DNA of 64,000 nucleotides from Actinomycetes bacterium (GTDB taxonomy: Bacteria; Bacillota; Sulfobacillia; Sulfobacillales; JAIMBI01), in the NCBI GenBank assembly GCA_023565505.1, contig JAIMBI010000014.1:1-64000 (forward strand). Reading direction: 5' to 3'. The notes below the pieces were generated by a model. The model was not told the origin of the DNA. It did no database searches and was given only the letters and a program-made list of their open reading frames with translations. Positions 1 through 8,281 of this stretch are shown here, piece by piece. Position 1 is the first letter of the stretch. Every line of letters starts with the position of its first letter. A program made the translations under genes and the position numbers.

Positions 1-108
1 CACCGCATCCCGACGCTGGAGGACTGCGTGCGGCACGTGCGGGCGCTGGTGGAGTCCGACACCACCACGGGCACCGTAGTCGTGGTGGACGCGGGCGTGA
101 CCCTGTAG
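1..108 (+). CDS. C-terminal end of a short-chain dehydrogenase/reductase (partial)
   Basis: The window opens inside a rightward reading frame that runs from base 1 to a TAG stop. Its 35 visible residues end in TGTVVVVDAGVTL, which resembles the closing strand of short-chain dehydrogenases (usual form 'tGqvl.vDGG'). That segment packs against the cofactor-binding Rossmann fold in NAD(P)-dependent SDRs. The catalytic Tyr-Lys pair and the glycine-rich motif would lie upstream, outside the window, so substrate and exact family cannot be given. It is followed after 12 bases by the VIT-type gene, so the two may be co-transcribed. Confidence 0.5.
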   Translation, partial: HRIPTLEDCVRHVRALVESDTTTGTVVVVDAGVTL

Positions 109-120
109 GGGTGCCGAAGC

Positions 121-879
121 ATGCCGGACCGCCGGAAGCCGGGTGGAGACGGGGCCATGACACACGAGTCGTCCGGCGGGCACCCGGAGGTGCTGCACAC
201 CCCGAGCGCCCGCTCCATCCGCGAGGTGGTGTTCGGAGTCAACGACGGGCTGGTGTCCATCACCGGCCTGGTCGTCGGGGTGACCGCCTCGCACCTGTCA
301 GCGCGCCAGATCCTGGTGGCCGGGCTCGCGGCCACGGTCGCGGCCACGGTAGCCATGGGTCTCGGCGCCTACCTCTCGACGAGCGCGCAGAACGAGTACT
401 TCCAGGCCGAGTGGGACCGGGAGATGCGGGAGGTCCACGAGGTGCCCGACGAGGAGCGCCGGGAGGTCGAGGTCATCCTCCGCCAGAAGGGCTTCACACC
501 CGAGGAGGCCCGTACCTTCACGGCGCGGCTCATGGCGGACAAGCGGCAGTGGGTCGACTTCATGATGAAGGAGGAACTGGGCATCATGGTCGAGGGTCTC
601 GACAACCCCTGGAAGACGGCCGGCATCATGGCCCTGGCGGTGCTGGCCGGCTCCCTGCCGCCCATCCTGCCCTACGTGTTCCTCCCCGACCCTTCCCGTG
701 CCCTCCGGTGGGCCGTCGGCCTCGCCATGGCCACGGCCTTCGGCCTGGGGGTCGCCAAGGCCCGGGTGGCCCGCGGCACCTGGTGGAAGAGCGGCGTCCA
801 GTTCGTCGCCGTCGCGGCCGCAGCCATCGTGTTCGGCATCCTGCTCGGCCGCCTCTTCGGGACCATCACCGCGGCGTGA
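121..879 (+). CDS. VIT1/CCC1 family membrane protein (putative Fe/Mn transporter)
   Basis: This 252-residue protein has the VIT1/CCC1 pattern. Near the N-terminus is REVVFGVNDGLVSITGL, the hallmark first membrane helix with its conserved Asn-Asp. A second helix (AATVAATVAMGLGAYLS) follows, then a charged cytoplasmic segment (about residues 95-160) rich in Glu and Met of the kind that binds metal in this family, and three more hydrophobic helices at the C-terminus. Family members move Fe2+ or Mn2+ out of the cytosol; the substrate here is inferred. An ATG at 157 (MTHESS) with GGTGGAG eight bases upstream is an equally good start and would remove 12 residues. The 3' end overlaps the convergent dam gene by 14 bases. 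Confidence 0.85.
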   Translation: MPDRRKPGGDGAMTHESSGGHPEVLHTPSARSIREVVFGVNDGLVSITGLVVGVTASHLSARQILVAGLAATVAATVAMGLGAYLSTSAQNEYFQAEWDREMREVHEVPDEERREVEVILRQKGFTPEEARTFTARLMADKRQWVDFMMKEELGIMVEGLDNPWKTAGIMALAVLAGSLPPILPYVFLPDPSRALRWAVGLAMATAFGLGVAKARVARGTWWKSGVQFVAVAAAAIVFGILLGRLFGTITAA

Positions 880-1810
880 ACACCCGGACGGCCTCCACCC
901 CGGGTGGCGGGTAACTGGTGATGACCAGCTCCCGAACCGGACCCCGGCGGTCGGGCCGGGCGTTGATGGACCGGCGGGCCGACACCCGGGCGAACCAGAA
1001 GCCGGGGTAGATCGTCTCGAAAAACCGGTCGTCGGGGTCCGTGTTCCGGGGATCCGCGTTGGAGACCATCACCCAGGCGCCCGCGTCCGCCCACGCCCGG
1101 CAGGCGGCCGCGAGCCGCCGTTGGGCGTCGTCGTCGAACCCCTCGGGGATGTAGGCCGTGAACGAGGCCGTGCGCGACAGCGGCCGGTAGGGCGGGTCGC
1201 AGTAGACGAACGTCCCCGGACCGATCCACCGGTCCATCTGGCGGTAGTCCCCGGCCACGATGCGGGTCCGGCGCAGCACCGCCGCCACCCGCCGGAGGTT
1301 CGGCGCGTCGGCGATCCGGGGACGGCGGTAGCGTCCCGGAGGCACGTTGAACCGTCCGGCCGCGTTGACCCGGAAGAGCCCGTTGAACCCCGTCCGGTTG
1401 AGGAAGACGAATCGGGCCGCCTGCGCCGCAGACTCATCGCCCCGTGCGAGACCCGCGTTGAACGCCTCCCGGACTTCGTAGAAGAGCGCCTTCCGCCCGG
1501 CCTCGTCGGCGGCCCAGTATGCCGCCTGCCAGGCCTCGAGCGGCGCCACCACCGCCTCCACGTCCTCCTGCAGCGCACGGTAGGTCGCCATGAGCGCGGG
1601 GTTCAGGTCGCCGATAACCAACTCGACGCCCGGATACTGCTGGGCGACGGCCAGCCAGACCGCCCCACTGCCGACGAAGGGCTCGACGTAACGGCGGACG
1701 CCGCCCCGGCCCAGTTCCGCGGGAAAGCATCCGGAAAACGCCGGGAGAAGCTGCGACTTGCCCCCAGCCCATTTCAGAAAAGGCCGAGCCGCGCCGTCCT
1801 CCTTGCGCAC
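866..1810 (-). CDS. dam: DNA adenine methylase (Dam family, orphan)
   Basis: The protein carries the class alpha N6-adenine methylase signatures in order: PFLKWAGGKSQL (AdoMet-binding start), YVEPFVGSGAVWLAV (motif I, FxGxG), and VYCDPPYRPLS (motif IV, DPPY catalytic loop). C-terminal sequence VMVSNADPRN also fits the D12-class Dam family. It should methylate adenine, typically in GATC; specificity is inferred. The frame is open back to 2113, but everything before VRKEDGAARPF looks non-coding in composition. I chose the GTG at 1810, giving 314 residues, close to the usual 270-300. No clear Shine-Dalgarno precedes it, so the start is uncertain. No partner endonuclease lies beside it, so this looks like an orphan methylase. 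Confidence 0.85.
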   Translation of the reverse strand: MRKEDGAARPFLKWAGGKSQLLPAFSGCFPAELGRGGVRRYVEPFVGSGAVWLAVAQQYPGVELVIGDLNPALMATYRALQEDVEAVVAPLEAWQAAYWAADEAGRKALFYEVREAFNAGLARGDESAAQAARFVFLNRTGFNGLFRVNAAGRFNVPPGRYRRPRIADAPNLRRVAAVLRRTRIVAGDYRQMDRWIGPGTFVYCDPPYRPLSRTASFTAYIPEGFDDDAQRRLAAACRAWADAGAWVMVSNADPRNTDPDDRFFETIYPGFWFARVSARRSINARPDRRGPVRELVITSYPPPGVEAVRVFTPR

Positions 1811-2313
1811 CGTCGGCAAACCCGCGTCCCCCCGCCGAGGTCTCTCGGTTCGTCGTTCGCTCCGCGGACGCTCCGCTCCTGCCCGGCGGCGGCAGGCCAC
1901 GGCCTTTCGGGCCCCAGGGCGCCAGAGTGCCGGAACACGGCCGTGTCGAGGGAGGGACGAAGACCGACGCTGCGTCCCGTCTCGCCGGGCTGGCCGGCAC
2001 GCCCGCATGGCGCTCCGCGCCGCGACGTCCCGGTCTCCGGGGCGGCGCGCGGCACAGCCGCGGAGGCAGGCGGGCGCGGGTTCGTCCCGTTCGATGGCCC
2101 CCGACACCGGCAAAGGCCGGGCCAGGCGGCCCCGCGGAACAGGTGCGGACCCGCCGGACCTCGGCCGGAGCCCAGAGACGGTGGGACGCCGACCCCGCCC
2201 CCCGGAAGGAGCGGTCGGGGCGGAGCCCCGTTACGGAGCCGGAGCGAACCCAGCCGCCCGACGATCCGGTCCGTCCCCCGGCGGACCCGTGTCATCGGCG
2301 AGACCCCGGCGAC
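1811..2313. other. Intergenic region between dam and the exported protein
   Basis: About 500 bases without a gene I can support. Open frames cross it on both strands, but their translations are Arg/Pro/Gly-rich with no recognisable motif, which is typical of shadow frames in such GC-rich DNA. At its right edge the sequence turns unusually A/T-rich (runs of A and T near 2318-2335), which may mark a promoter for the gene at 2314. Confidence 0.4.
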
Positions 2314-3027
2314 ATGCGGAAAAAACATTTTTTTGAGACAGGGACCGAGACGGGAAGACAGCGCACGAGGCCCTATCTTTTTTTGGAGGGCGTACCCCCG
2401 GCGCAAGCGGGCGGTGGGTTCAATCAGGTCCAGACGAGGTGGGGCCGAATCAACTCCGTAACGAAGGGTCTCGCGGTCAGGTGGATCAGGACGGCTTCGA
2501 CCGTCGCCGGCATCGCCGGTTTCCTCGCGTTCTTTTCGGGTGTGGGCTTCGCGGCATCCGGTCCCACCCTGTACGCCGGGGAGACGGTCGATGTGTTCAC
2601 GCTGCCGCACTACGGCTCCTCCGGCCTGAGCATCAGCCTCTTCGCGCTGGACGGAGGATCGTTTAACGCCACCGTTCCGCTCACCTATGTCGGGCAAATC
2701 AGCGGCGACTACACGCCCGCCTTTGCTTCGCAGGACGGGATCAACTGGGGCGACACGTGGGGCGAGTACCGTTTCGAGGTGCCGGCGGGTGAAACCCCGG
2801 GGCAATCTTACGGCGCGCTGATCCATCTCTCCAGCGGCGGCGTGGTATTCACGCGGTTCGTCGGGTATCCCGCTCCGGACGAGCCGTACGGTACCCAGTA
2901 TACGTTCGAAGCGGATCCTCCCGCGGGTCAGTTGCCGGAGGTGCCCTATACGGCCGCGCTCCCGCTGGTCGCCGCGGGCTTGTGGGGCCTCTCGGCCCTG
3001 ACCCGGCGTATCCGCTCGACGGGGTAG
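2314..3027 (+). CDS. Exported protein with PEP-CTERM-like C-terminal sorting tail
   Basis: I do not recognise the family. A hydrophobic segment TVAGIAGFLAFFSGVGFAAS looks like a signal peptide cleaved before GPTLYAG. A short extracytoplasmic beta-rich region follows (about 150 residues). The C-terminus is LPEVPYTAALPLVAAGLW followed by basic residues (LTRRIRSTG), which has the short-motif, membrane-helix, Arg-cluster layout of PEP-CTERM and related sorting signals. The start is uncertain: ATG 2314 is the first ATG but leaves a long N-terminal leader before the signal peptide, and no ATG/GTG lies in frame nearer to it. A GGAGGG at about 2387 suggests a non-canonical start further in. G+C is visibly lower than in the neighbouring genes. 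A 19-bp hairpin lies about 95 bases downstream. Confidence 0.5.
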   Translation: MRKKHFFETGTETGRQRTRPYLFLEGVPPAQAGGGFNQVQTRWGRINSVTKGLAVRWIRTASTVAGIAGFLAFFSGVGFAASGPTLYAGETVDVFTLPHYGSSGLSISLFALDGGSFNATVPLTYVGQISGDYTPAFASQDGINWGDTWGEYRFEVPAGETPGQSYGALIHLSSGGVVFTRFVGYPAPDEPYGTQYTFEADPPAGQLPEVPYTAALPLVAAGLWGLSALTRRIRSTG

Positions 3028-3869
3028 GCCGTCCGGTCCTCGCTCCACCAGGGACGGAGACGCGGCCGACTCGGCGGCGACGGCCAACGCCCATCGAAAC
3101 CCTTCGGCAGGCGCGACGAGGGTCCGGAAAGGCTCGGCGCAACCCGCCGAGCCTTTCCGGACCGTGACGGTTGCCGAGGGACCCGGTGCACCCTTCGCGA
3201 TCCGGCGGCCATGTGCTGCGGGGGTCGGTGGCGGCAGCGCGTGGGCGCACCCGGGACGTGTCGGAGTCCCCAAGCCCGCCTCATGCGGCCGCCGAATCCG
3301 AGGGCGATGAGGGATGCGCGCCAGGCCTCCGCGAGACGAGAGGTCCCGACCCGCGACTCAAGGTCGGCGCCGCATGCCAGAAGGAGTGCGCTCTGCTCCG
3401 CGCTAGTCTCGACCCGTTCGCCGGACCGGTCGCGGGTGCGGCACCAAAGCCAGGACCGTTTCCCGTGACAGCCGTTACGGCCTCGAGCGCGTCGCCAAAG
3501 GCTCCGGGGCAGGGGTTCACGGACCGCTCGAGTTGACGCCCAGCGATCCTCGCCCAAGGAGCGTCCCCGTGGCGGCCCTGCGGTCGACCGCGCGCACCCT
3601 CCGCCGGTCCAGCACCGCCCCGCCCCGCTGACCACCGTGGATACCGCCGCCCACGGAGCAGGAGACGTTCGACCCGGCAGCCAATGTGGCACGCTGAGCC
3701 TTGGCTGCCGGCGCTCGCCGCGCGGGTCGTCTTCCCGGCAGGACGGGGACGGCACGACCGCCTGACGGCGGTGCGCGTTCGGCTCGCCGCAACCGCTGGC
3801 GCGTGAAACGGTCGAACGCCGGCCGACGGAACTCCAACGCGCGCAAGCCGAGGCGGAAGGAGAGACGAC
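3028..3869. other. Intergenic region with one strong hairpin
   Basis: About 840 bases between the exported protein and the class II aldolase. Apart from the perfect hairpin at 3121-3163 I see no gene. The overlapping frames on both strands give low-complexity Arg/Ala/Pro translations without motifs. Confidence 0.4.
3121..3163 (+). terminator. Perfect 19-bp hairpin, likely terminator
   Basis: The arm GGTCCGGAAAGGCTCGGCG pairs without mismatch with its reverse complement across a five-base loop (CAACC). It lies about 95 bases after the stop of the exported protein and has no T-run after it, so it would act as a stem-only terminator or a 3'-end stabiliser. Confidence 0.6.
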
Positions 3870-4529
3870 ATGGCCTCCATCGTGGACGAGCTGGTAGCCG
3901 CCGGCCGCCGCCTGCAAGCGGCTGGACTCGTCGTCGGCACCAGCGGCAACCTGAGCGCCCGGGATCCCGACCAGCCGGAGCGCTTTTGGATCTCTCCCAT
4001 GGCCATGGACATCGGAGACCTGCACCCTGACGACCTCGTGGCCGTGGACGAGGCTACGGGCATGGTCGTGGGAGGCCGGCGCCGGCCGTCTTCGGAGACG
4101 GCGCTCCACCGCCGCCTCTACCGGGACCGGACGGATATCCGGGCCGTGGTGCACACCCACTCGCTCTACGCAACCATGTTCGCCGTGGCCGGCGAACCCA
4201 TCCCGCCCGTCCACTACGCCATCGCCGACCTCGGCGACCGGATCCCGGTGGTCCCCTACGCCCCCTTCGGGTCGGAGGCGCTGGCCGACGGCGCGGCAGC
4301 GCATCTCGCCTCAGGAGGGGGAGCGGTCCTGCTGCAGAACCACGGCGTCGTGGCCGTCGGGACGAGTCTCCGCGAAGCGCTGCGGCGCGCCGAACTGGTG
4401 GAGTGGCTGGCCCGACTCGCCCTCGGCGCCCGGTTGGCGGGAACGCCCCGACTGCTCGCACCGGCAGAGCTCGACGACGTGCGTCGTCGCCTGGCGGACT
4501 ACCGGCAGCCCCCGCCGGCCGACTCCTGA
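3870..4529 (+). CDS. Class II aldolase/adducin family protein
   Basis: This 219-residue protein matches the L-fuculose-phosphate aldolase (FucA/AraD) fold in length and motifs. VGTSGNLSAR is the substrate phosphate-binding loop, AVVHTHSLYA contains the zinc-binding His-x-His, and LLQNHGVVAVG carries the third zinc histidine. Enzymes of this family split sugar phosphates to dihydroxyacetone phosphate plus an aldehyde using a divalent metal. The ATG follows GGAAGGAG at good spacing. It stands alone in its direction. A relative of this family works with MtnA in the 5'-deoxyribose (DHAP) salvage shunt, and mtnA lies about 10 kb away, but no direct link is visible. Substrate is unknown. Confidence 0.85.
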   Translation: MASIVDELVAAGRRLQAAGLVVGTSGNLSARDPDQPERFWISPMAMDIGDLHPDDLVAVDEATGMVVGGRRRPSSETALHRRLYRDRTDIRAVVHTHSLYATMFAVAGEPIPPVHYAIADLGDRIPVVPYAPFGSEALADGAAAHLASGGGAVLLQNHGVVAVGTSLREALRRAELVEWLARLALGARLAGTPRLLAPAELDDVRRRLADYRQPPPADS

Positions 4530-4984
4530 CCCGCGACGGCGACCGTGCCGGCCCGGTCGGGCCGTCCCGCGGCGAACAGCCCGGCACGCGCCCGCGGCCG
4601 TCGCCTCGCCGGCGCGGAAGCAAAGCTCCCGACCGGCGGCCCGGTCTCGAGTCCCCACGCCGCTCTCGGACGGGCCCAGGTGGAACCGGTCCCGCAGGCG
4701 GGATCTGGCGGCCGTTCGGCGGGCCGGATGGGTCCTCACGCCGTGTGGGAGACTCCGAAGCAGAACGCACAAAGAGGCGGACCCCGCCCGATCTCTCCCT
4801 CGCAGCGTTCCCGACCGGCGGCGTCGGGGACCCACCCCGCTCGGGGTACGAGACTGAAACGGTGGTCGGGTCCGCCGGTCGAGCGCCCGACGCGACCCCG
4901 GGACAAGCCGGTCGAACCGCCGCATGGTCGGGGTGGGCTCGTCGCGTCGGACAAGCCGGCCCGCAGCACGGGCCGGCCCCCTGT
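4530..4984. other. Intergenic region between convergent aldolase and hpaD
   Basis: About 455 bases between convergent genes. It contains the hairpin at 4955-4977 and nothing else I can support; open frames here are shadows. Confidence 0.4.
4955..4977 (-). terminator. Hairpin downstream of hpaD
   Basis: GCCGGCCCG pairs perfectly with CGGGCCGGC over a five-base loop. Read on the minus strand, the stem lies just after the hpaD stop and is followed by TTGTCC, so it probably ends the leftward hpa operon. Confidence 0.5.
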
Positions 4985-5989
4985 CTACGGGTCCGCCACC
5001 GCGCGCGGCCGATCCGGCAGCCGGGGTTCCCGCACCGGTACCGGTTCGCCCGTCTCCCAGTCGTAGGCCGCCATGGCCTCGTTGAACCAGCGGGGCGGCG
5101 CCGGGGCGCCCCAGAACGTGGCCCGCCGCGGGTCTTCGAGGTCCCACTTGACGGGCTCCCAGTCGGGATCCGCCACGAGGTAGTCGCCCGTAAAGAGCTC
5201 GAAGCGGTTGCCGTCCGGGTCGCGCACGTACAGGAAGAACGCGTTGGTGGTCCCGTGGCGACCCGGCCCGCGCTCGAGGTTGGCGACGAACCCGGACGCG
5301 GCCAGCACGTCCGCCACGTGGAGCAGGGTTTCGGTGCTGTGCGCGATGAACGAGGCGTGGTGGAAGGCCGGACCGCGGCCGTTGGCGATGGCCAGGTCGT
5401 GGGACGTCTGCTTGCGCCGGAGCCACGCGCCCCATAGCCGCTCGACGCCGTCGGGGCCGTAGCTCACGGTGCACTCCGAGCAGGCGAACCCGAGCCGGTC
5501 CATGTACCACCGCGCCGCCGCCTCGATATCCGGTGTCAGGTAGTTGACGTGGTCGAGCCGCATCACGGCCGCCCCGCGGTAGGCGGCGTAGTCCTGCAGG
5601 CGCCAGGCGGCCGGCTCCACCGCGTGGACGAACTCGACCGGGAACCCGAACGGGTCCCGCACCCGGAGCGCCCGTCCCACGCCGGTCTCGGTGCCGGCCT
5701 CGATCCAGCGGTGGAACAATCCGGCCTCGCGGGCCAAGTCCGCCAGAGCCTCGAGGTCGCCCTCGGTCCGAACGCGGAAGGCCACGTGCCCCACTCCGGG
5801 GGAAGGTGCGCGGGTCAGGACCAGACAGTGGTGGTAGCGGTCCTCGAGACCGCGGAGGTAGACGTGGTCCGCGTCCCGGCCGGTCTCCACGAAGCCCACC
5901 AGGTCGACGTAGAACGCCCGCGCCCGTTCCAGGTCGCTCACCCGGTATTCCACGTGGCTCGTGCGCAGGATGTCGACGGTCGGGGTCAT
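4985..5989 (-). CDS. hpaD: 3,4-dihydroxyphenylacetate 2,3-dioxygenase
   Basis: This 334-residue protein is a type I (vicinal oxygen chelate) extradiol dioxygenase of the homoprotocatechuate 2,3-dioxygenase group. It has two beta-alpha-beta-beta-beta halves: an N-terminal one starting SHVEYRVSDLERARAFY and a catalytic one starting MRLDHVNYLTPDIEAA. The metal ligands expected for the family are visible as His in RLDHVNYL, His in FHHASFIAHS and Glu in NRFELFTGDY. It opens the ring of homoprotocatechuate to 5-carboxymethyl-2-hydroxymuconate semialdehyde, the step after HpaB. The ATG overlaps the hpaB stop as ATGA, so the two are translationally coupled. Confidence 0.9.
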   Translation of the reverse strand: MTPTVDILRTSHVEYRVSDLERARAFYVDLVGFVETGRDADHVYLRGLEDRYHHCLVLTRAPSPGVGHVAFRVRTEGDLEALADLAREAGLFHRWIEAGTETGVGRALRVRDPFGFPVEFVHAVEPAAWRLQDYAAYRGAAVMRLDHVNYLTPDIEAAARWYMDRLGFACSECTVSYGPDGVERLWGAWLRRKQTSHDLAIANGRGPAFHHASFIAHSTETLLHVADVLAASGFVANLERGPGRHGTTNAFFLYVRDPDGNRFELFTGDYLVADPDWEPVKWDLEDPRRATFWGAPAPPRWFNEAMAAYDWETGEPVPVREPRLPDRPRAVADP

Positions 5990-7482
5990 CGTGCGGCGCC
6001 TCCTTCGACGGCCGGTTCCGGAATGGGGGTGCGGTCCAGGAACGCCCGCACCCGCTCCTTCATCGGCGACTTGTCGTAGCTGAAGTAGAGCGCGCTCGCC
6101 ATGCGCACCGGATCCCCGAAGAAGAAGCGCTCGTAGAGCACCTGGCGGCTGCCGAAGGCGGAGAGCGCGATGTCCCACGCCAGCCGGAACAGGCGGATGC
6201 GCTCCGCGGCCGGGGCCCCCGCGGCCTGGTAGTACCGGTCGATTTCCGGCCGGAGCGCCGGGTGGGCCAGGTCCCGGGCGGTGGGGATGGCCATGAGTCC
6301 GCTCGCCCCGAGCTGCTGGAGGATCTCCACCAACCGCGGGTACACCCGCGGGAAGGTGTTGCGGGCGATGTTCAGCGGCGTCCAGGCGGGGGTCATCACT
6401 CCCCAGCGGTTCTCCCGCGCGCCGGCTTCGGCGGCGACGACGAACGCCCGCTGGGTCTCGACCGCCATGATGATCTCCGCAATCTTCTCCTGCACATGCT
6501 GAAACGGCTCGATGCCGATGGTGTCGACCATGAGGCTCGCCACGCCCAGGACGAACTCCGCCTTGGCGATGTTCTTGACCACCACCTGGTGCGTCATGTG
6601 CACCGTGGCGTCGGTGTCGGTGTAAAGCCGGTTGGCCAGTTCCCCGTCCTCGAGGAGGAACACCCGGTCCCAGGGGACCAGCACGTCGTCGAACACCACC
6701 ATGCAGTCCATCTCCTCGAAGCGGGATCCCAGAGGATGGTCGAAGTGGGACCGACCGTAGTCGAACGACTCGCGGCAGATGAGGCGCACGCCCGGCGTGG
6801 ACATCGGCAAGGCGAAGGCGAACGCGTACGGGCGGTCCTCCTCCGTGGCCCGGATGACGGTGGAGGGAAACACCAGCACCTCGTCCGCGAGCGGCAGCGT
6901 CGCGAGCATCCGGGCCCCGCGGACGACCACCCCGTCGGCACGCTTCTCGACCACCCGCGCCGCCAGGTACGGGTCGGCCTGCCGGCCGACGCTCACCGAC
7001 CGGTTCGCCTGCGGGTGGATGAGGGTGTGGGTGGTGCAGAGGTCGTTCTCCCGGACGTACTCGTAGTACCGGCGGATATTCTCCGCGAACCGCGGGTCGT
7101 TCTGGGCGAAGAACGGCGCCGCCGACGCCAGCGCCATCAGGTCGCTGTTGAGGTAGTCGGGCGTCCGCCCCATGAAGCCCCCCGAATAGGCCGCCCAGTG
7201 CTCCATCATTCGCCGACGCCGCACGAGATCCTCCTTGGTCCGCGGGATGAGGAACGACAGCCCCACCCGCTGGCCGGTGGACGGCGACGGATAGGTCATC
7301 TCGTCGCGCAGCGCCGGGTCGTGCTGGAGATCGTAGAGGTGCGCGACGCTCGCGGCGATGTTGCGGAAGGCGGGGTGCTCGGTGACCCGGGTGGTGATGC
7401 GCTCCCCGTCGATCCACAGCTCCCGCGGATGCCGGTCCAGGTCCTCCAGGTACTGCTGGCCGGTACGGACCCCCATGCCCAT
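5986..7482 (-). CDS. hpaB: 4-hydroxyphenylacetate 3-monooxygenase, oxygenase component
   Basis: At 498 residues this has the length and sequence character of HpaB, the FADH2-dependent oxygenase of the two-component hydroxylase that makes homoprotocatechuate from 4-hydroxyphenylacetate. Recognisable blocks are RTGQQYLEDLDRHPRELWIDG at the N-terminus (shown in part), FAQNDPRFAENIRRYYEYVRE, the acyl-CoA-dehydrogenase-like beta region with FDDVLVPWDRVFLLED, and the C-terminal helical part ending near FFFGDPVRMAS. The start lies six bases after GGAGAAGG; a second in-frame ATG is two codons in. It needs a flavin reductase partner (HpaC), and no clear hpaC is present in the window. Confidence 0.92.
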   Translation of the reverse strand: MGMGVRTGQQYLEDLDRHPRELWIDGERITTRVTEHPAFRNIAASVAHLYDLQHDPALRDEMTYPSPSTGQRVGLSFLIPRTKEDLVRRRRMMEHWAAYSGGFMGRTPDYLNSDLMALASAAPFFAQNDPRFAENIRRYYEYVRENDLCTTHTLIHPQANRSVSVGRQADPYLAARVVEKRADGVVVRGARMLATLPLADEVLVFPSTVIRATEEDRPYAFAFALPMSTPGVRLICRESFDYGRSHFDHPLGSRFEEMDCMVVFDDVLVPWDRVFLLEDGELANRLYTDTDATVHMTHQVVVKNIAKAEFVLGVASLMVDTIGIEPFQHVQEKIAEIIMAVETQRAFVVAAEAGARENRWGVMTPAWTPLNIARNTFPRVYPRLVEILQQLGASGLMAIPTARDLAHPALRPEIDRYYQAAGAPAAERIRLFRLAWDIALSAFGSRQVLYERFFFGDPVRMASALYFSYDKSPMKERVRAFLDRTPIPEPAVEGGAAR

Positions 7483-7501
7483 GCCCCCTTCTCCCTCGCG
7501 T

Positions 7502-7522
7502 CCCCCCGGGCCGCCCGGGGGG
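7502..7522 (-). other. GC hairpin between hpaG-like gene and hpaB
   Basis: CCCCCCGGG and CCCGGGGGG form a nine-base-pair stem with a three-base loop in the 46-base gap between the two genes. It ends about 20 bases before the hpaB ATG. It has no T-tail, so it could be an attenuating or mRNA-stabilising stem rather than a full terminator. Confidence 0.4.
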
Positions 7523-7528
7523 TTGGCT

Positions 7529-8281
7529 TCAAACCGTCTCCGACTCGGCCACCACCGGGTTCTCCAGCCGGCCCACCCCCTCGACCTCGCAGGTCATCAC
7601 GTCGCCGGGCCGCACGGGCGCGATACCCTTGGGCGTGCCGGTGAGGATCACGTCGTAGGGCTCGAGGGTCATGAACGCGGACAGATACTCGATGATCTCC
7701 CCCACCGAGTGCACGAGGTGCGCCGTCGTCCCCTCCTGGCGGAGCGTGCCGTTGACCCAGGTCCGAACGGCCAGCCGTCCAGGGTCCTCGATTTCGTCCC
7801 GCGTGACCAGGTACGGTCCCAGGGGACCGAATGTGTCGAATCCCTTCGCCTTGACCGGCGGCCGGAAGGTGTTGGTCACGAAGTCCCGGCAGGTGAAGTC
7901 GTTCGCCACCGTGTAGCCCAGCACGTAGTCCAGCGCCTCGCCGGCCCGGACCCGCCGGGCGGGGCGTCCGACGACCACCGCGAGTTCCGTCTCGTAATGG
8001 CAGTGGGTCGCCTCCCGCGGGTAGATCACCGGCGCCCGGTGGCCCACCAGCGCCGACAGCGGCTTGAAGAACAGCGCCGGCGCCTCGGGGCGGGCCAGGC
8101 CCAGCTCGTCGGCGTGGGCGGCGTAGTTGAGCGCCAGCCCGATCACGCTGCGGGGTTCGAACGGCACCAGCCAGGTGACCGTCTCGGGATCGTACTGCTC
8201 CCCGCCGGGACCGACGAGCGCCTCCCCGCGCACCGTCACGGTCCGCACCCGACCGTCGGCGACTATCCGCGCGATCTTCAT
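7529..8281 (-). CDS. Fumarylacetoacetate hydrolase family protein, HpaG-like
   Basis: The 250-residue protein belongs to the FAH family used in homoprotocatechuate breakdown (HpaG: decarboxylase/isomerase of 5-carboxymethyl-2-oxo-hex-3-ene-1,7-dioate). Diagnostic stretches are VIGLALNYAAHADELG, the metal site in HYETELAVVVG (Glu-x-Glu), LDYVLGYTVANDFTCRD and ILTGTPKGIAPVRPGD. The ATG at 8281 follows GGAGGAGG, an excellent ribosome binding site, so the longer upstream frame is not used. As the first gene of the hpaG-hpaB-hpaD group it fixes the pathway as 4-hydroxyphenylacetate/homoprotocatechuate meta-cleavage. Many FAH proteins act on related substrates, so decarboxylase versus isomerase activity is not settled. 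Confidence 0.87.
   Translation of the reverse strand: MKIARIVADGRVRTVTVRGEALVGPGGEQYDPETVTWLVPFEPRSVIGLALNYAAHADELGLARPEAPALFFKPLSALVGHRAPVIYPREATHCHYETELAVVVGRPARRVRAGEALDYVLGYTVANDFTCRDFVTNTFRPPVKAKGFDTFGPLGPYLVTRDEIEDPGRLAVRTWVNGTLRQEGTTAHLVHSVGEIIEYLSAFMTLEPYDVILTGTPKGIAPVRPGDVMTCEVEGVGRLENPVVAESETV

Noticed and set aside
2380-2460. Possible riboswitch or tRNA-like element (GGTTCAATC, several hairpin-like blocks)
   Set aside because: No cloverleaf can be drawn and it does not match the c-di-GMP or other riboswitch consensus sequences I know.
4985-7417. 810-codon leftward frame treated as one hpa fusion protein
   Set aside because: The HpaD part starts at ATG 5989 coupled to the hpaB stop; the upstream part is a shadow of hpaB.
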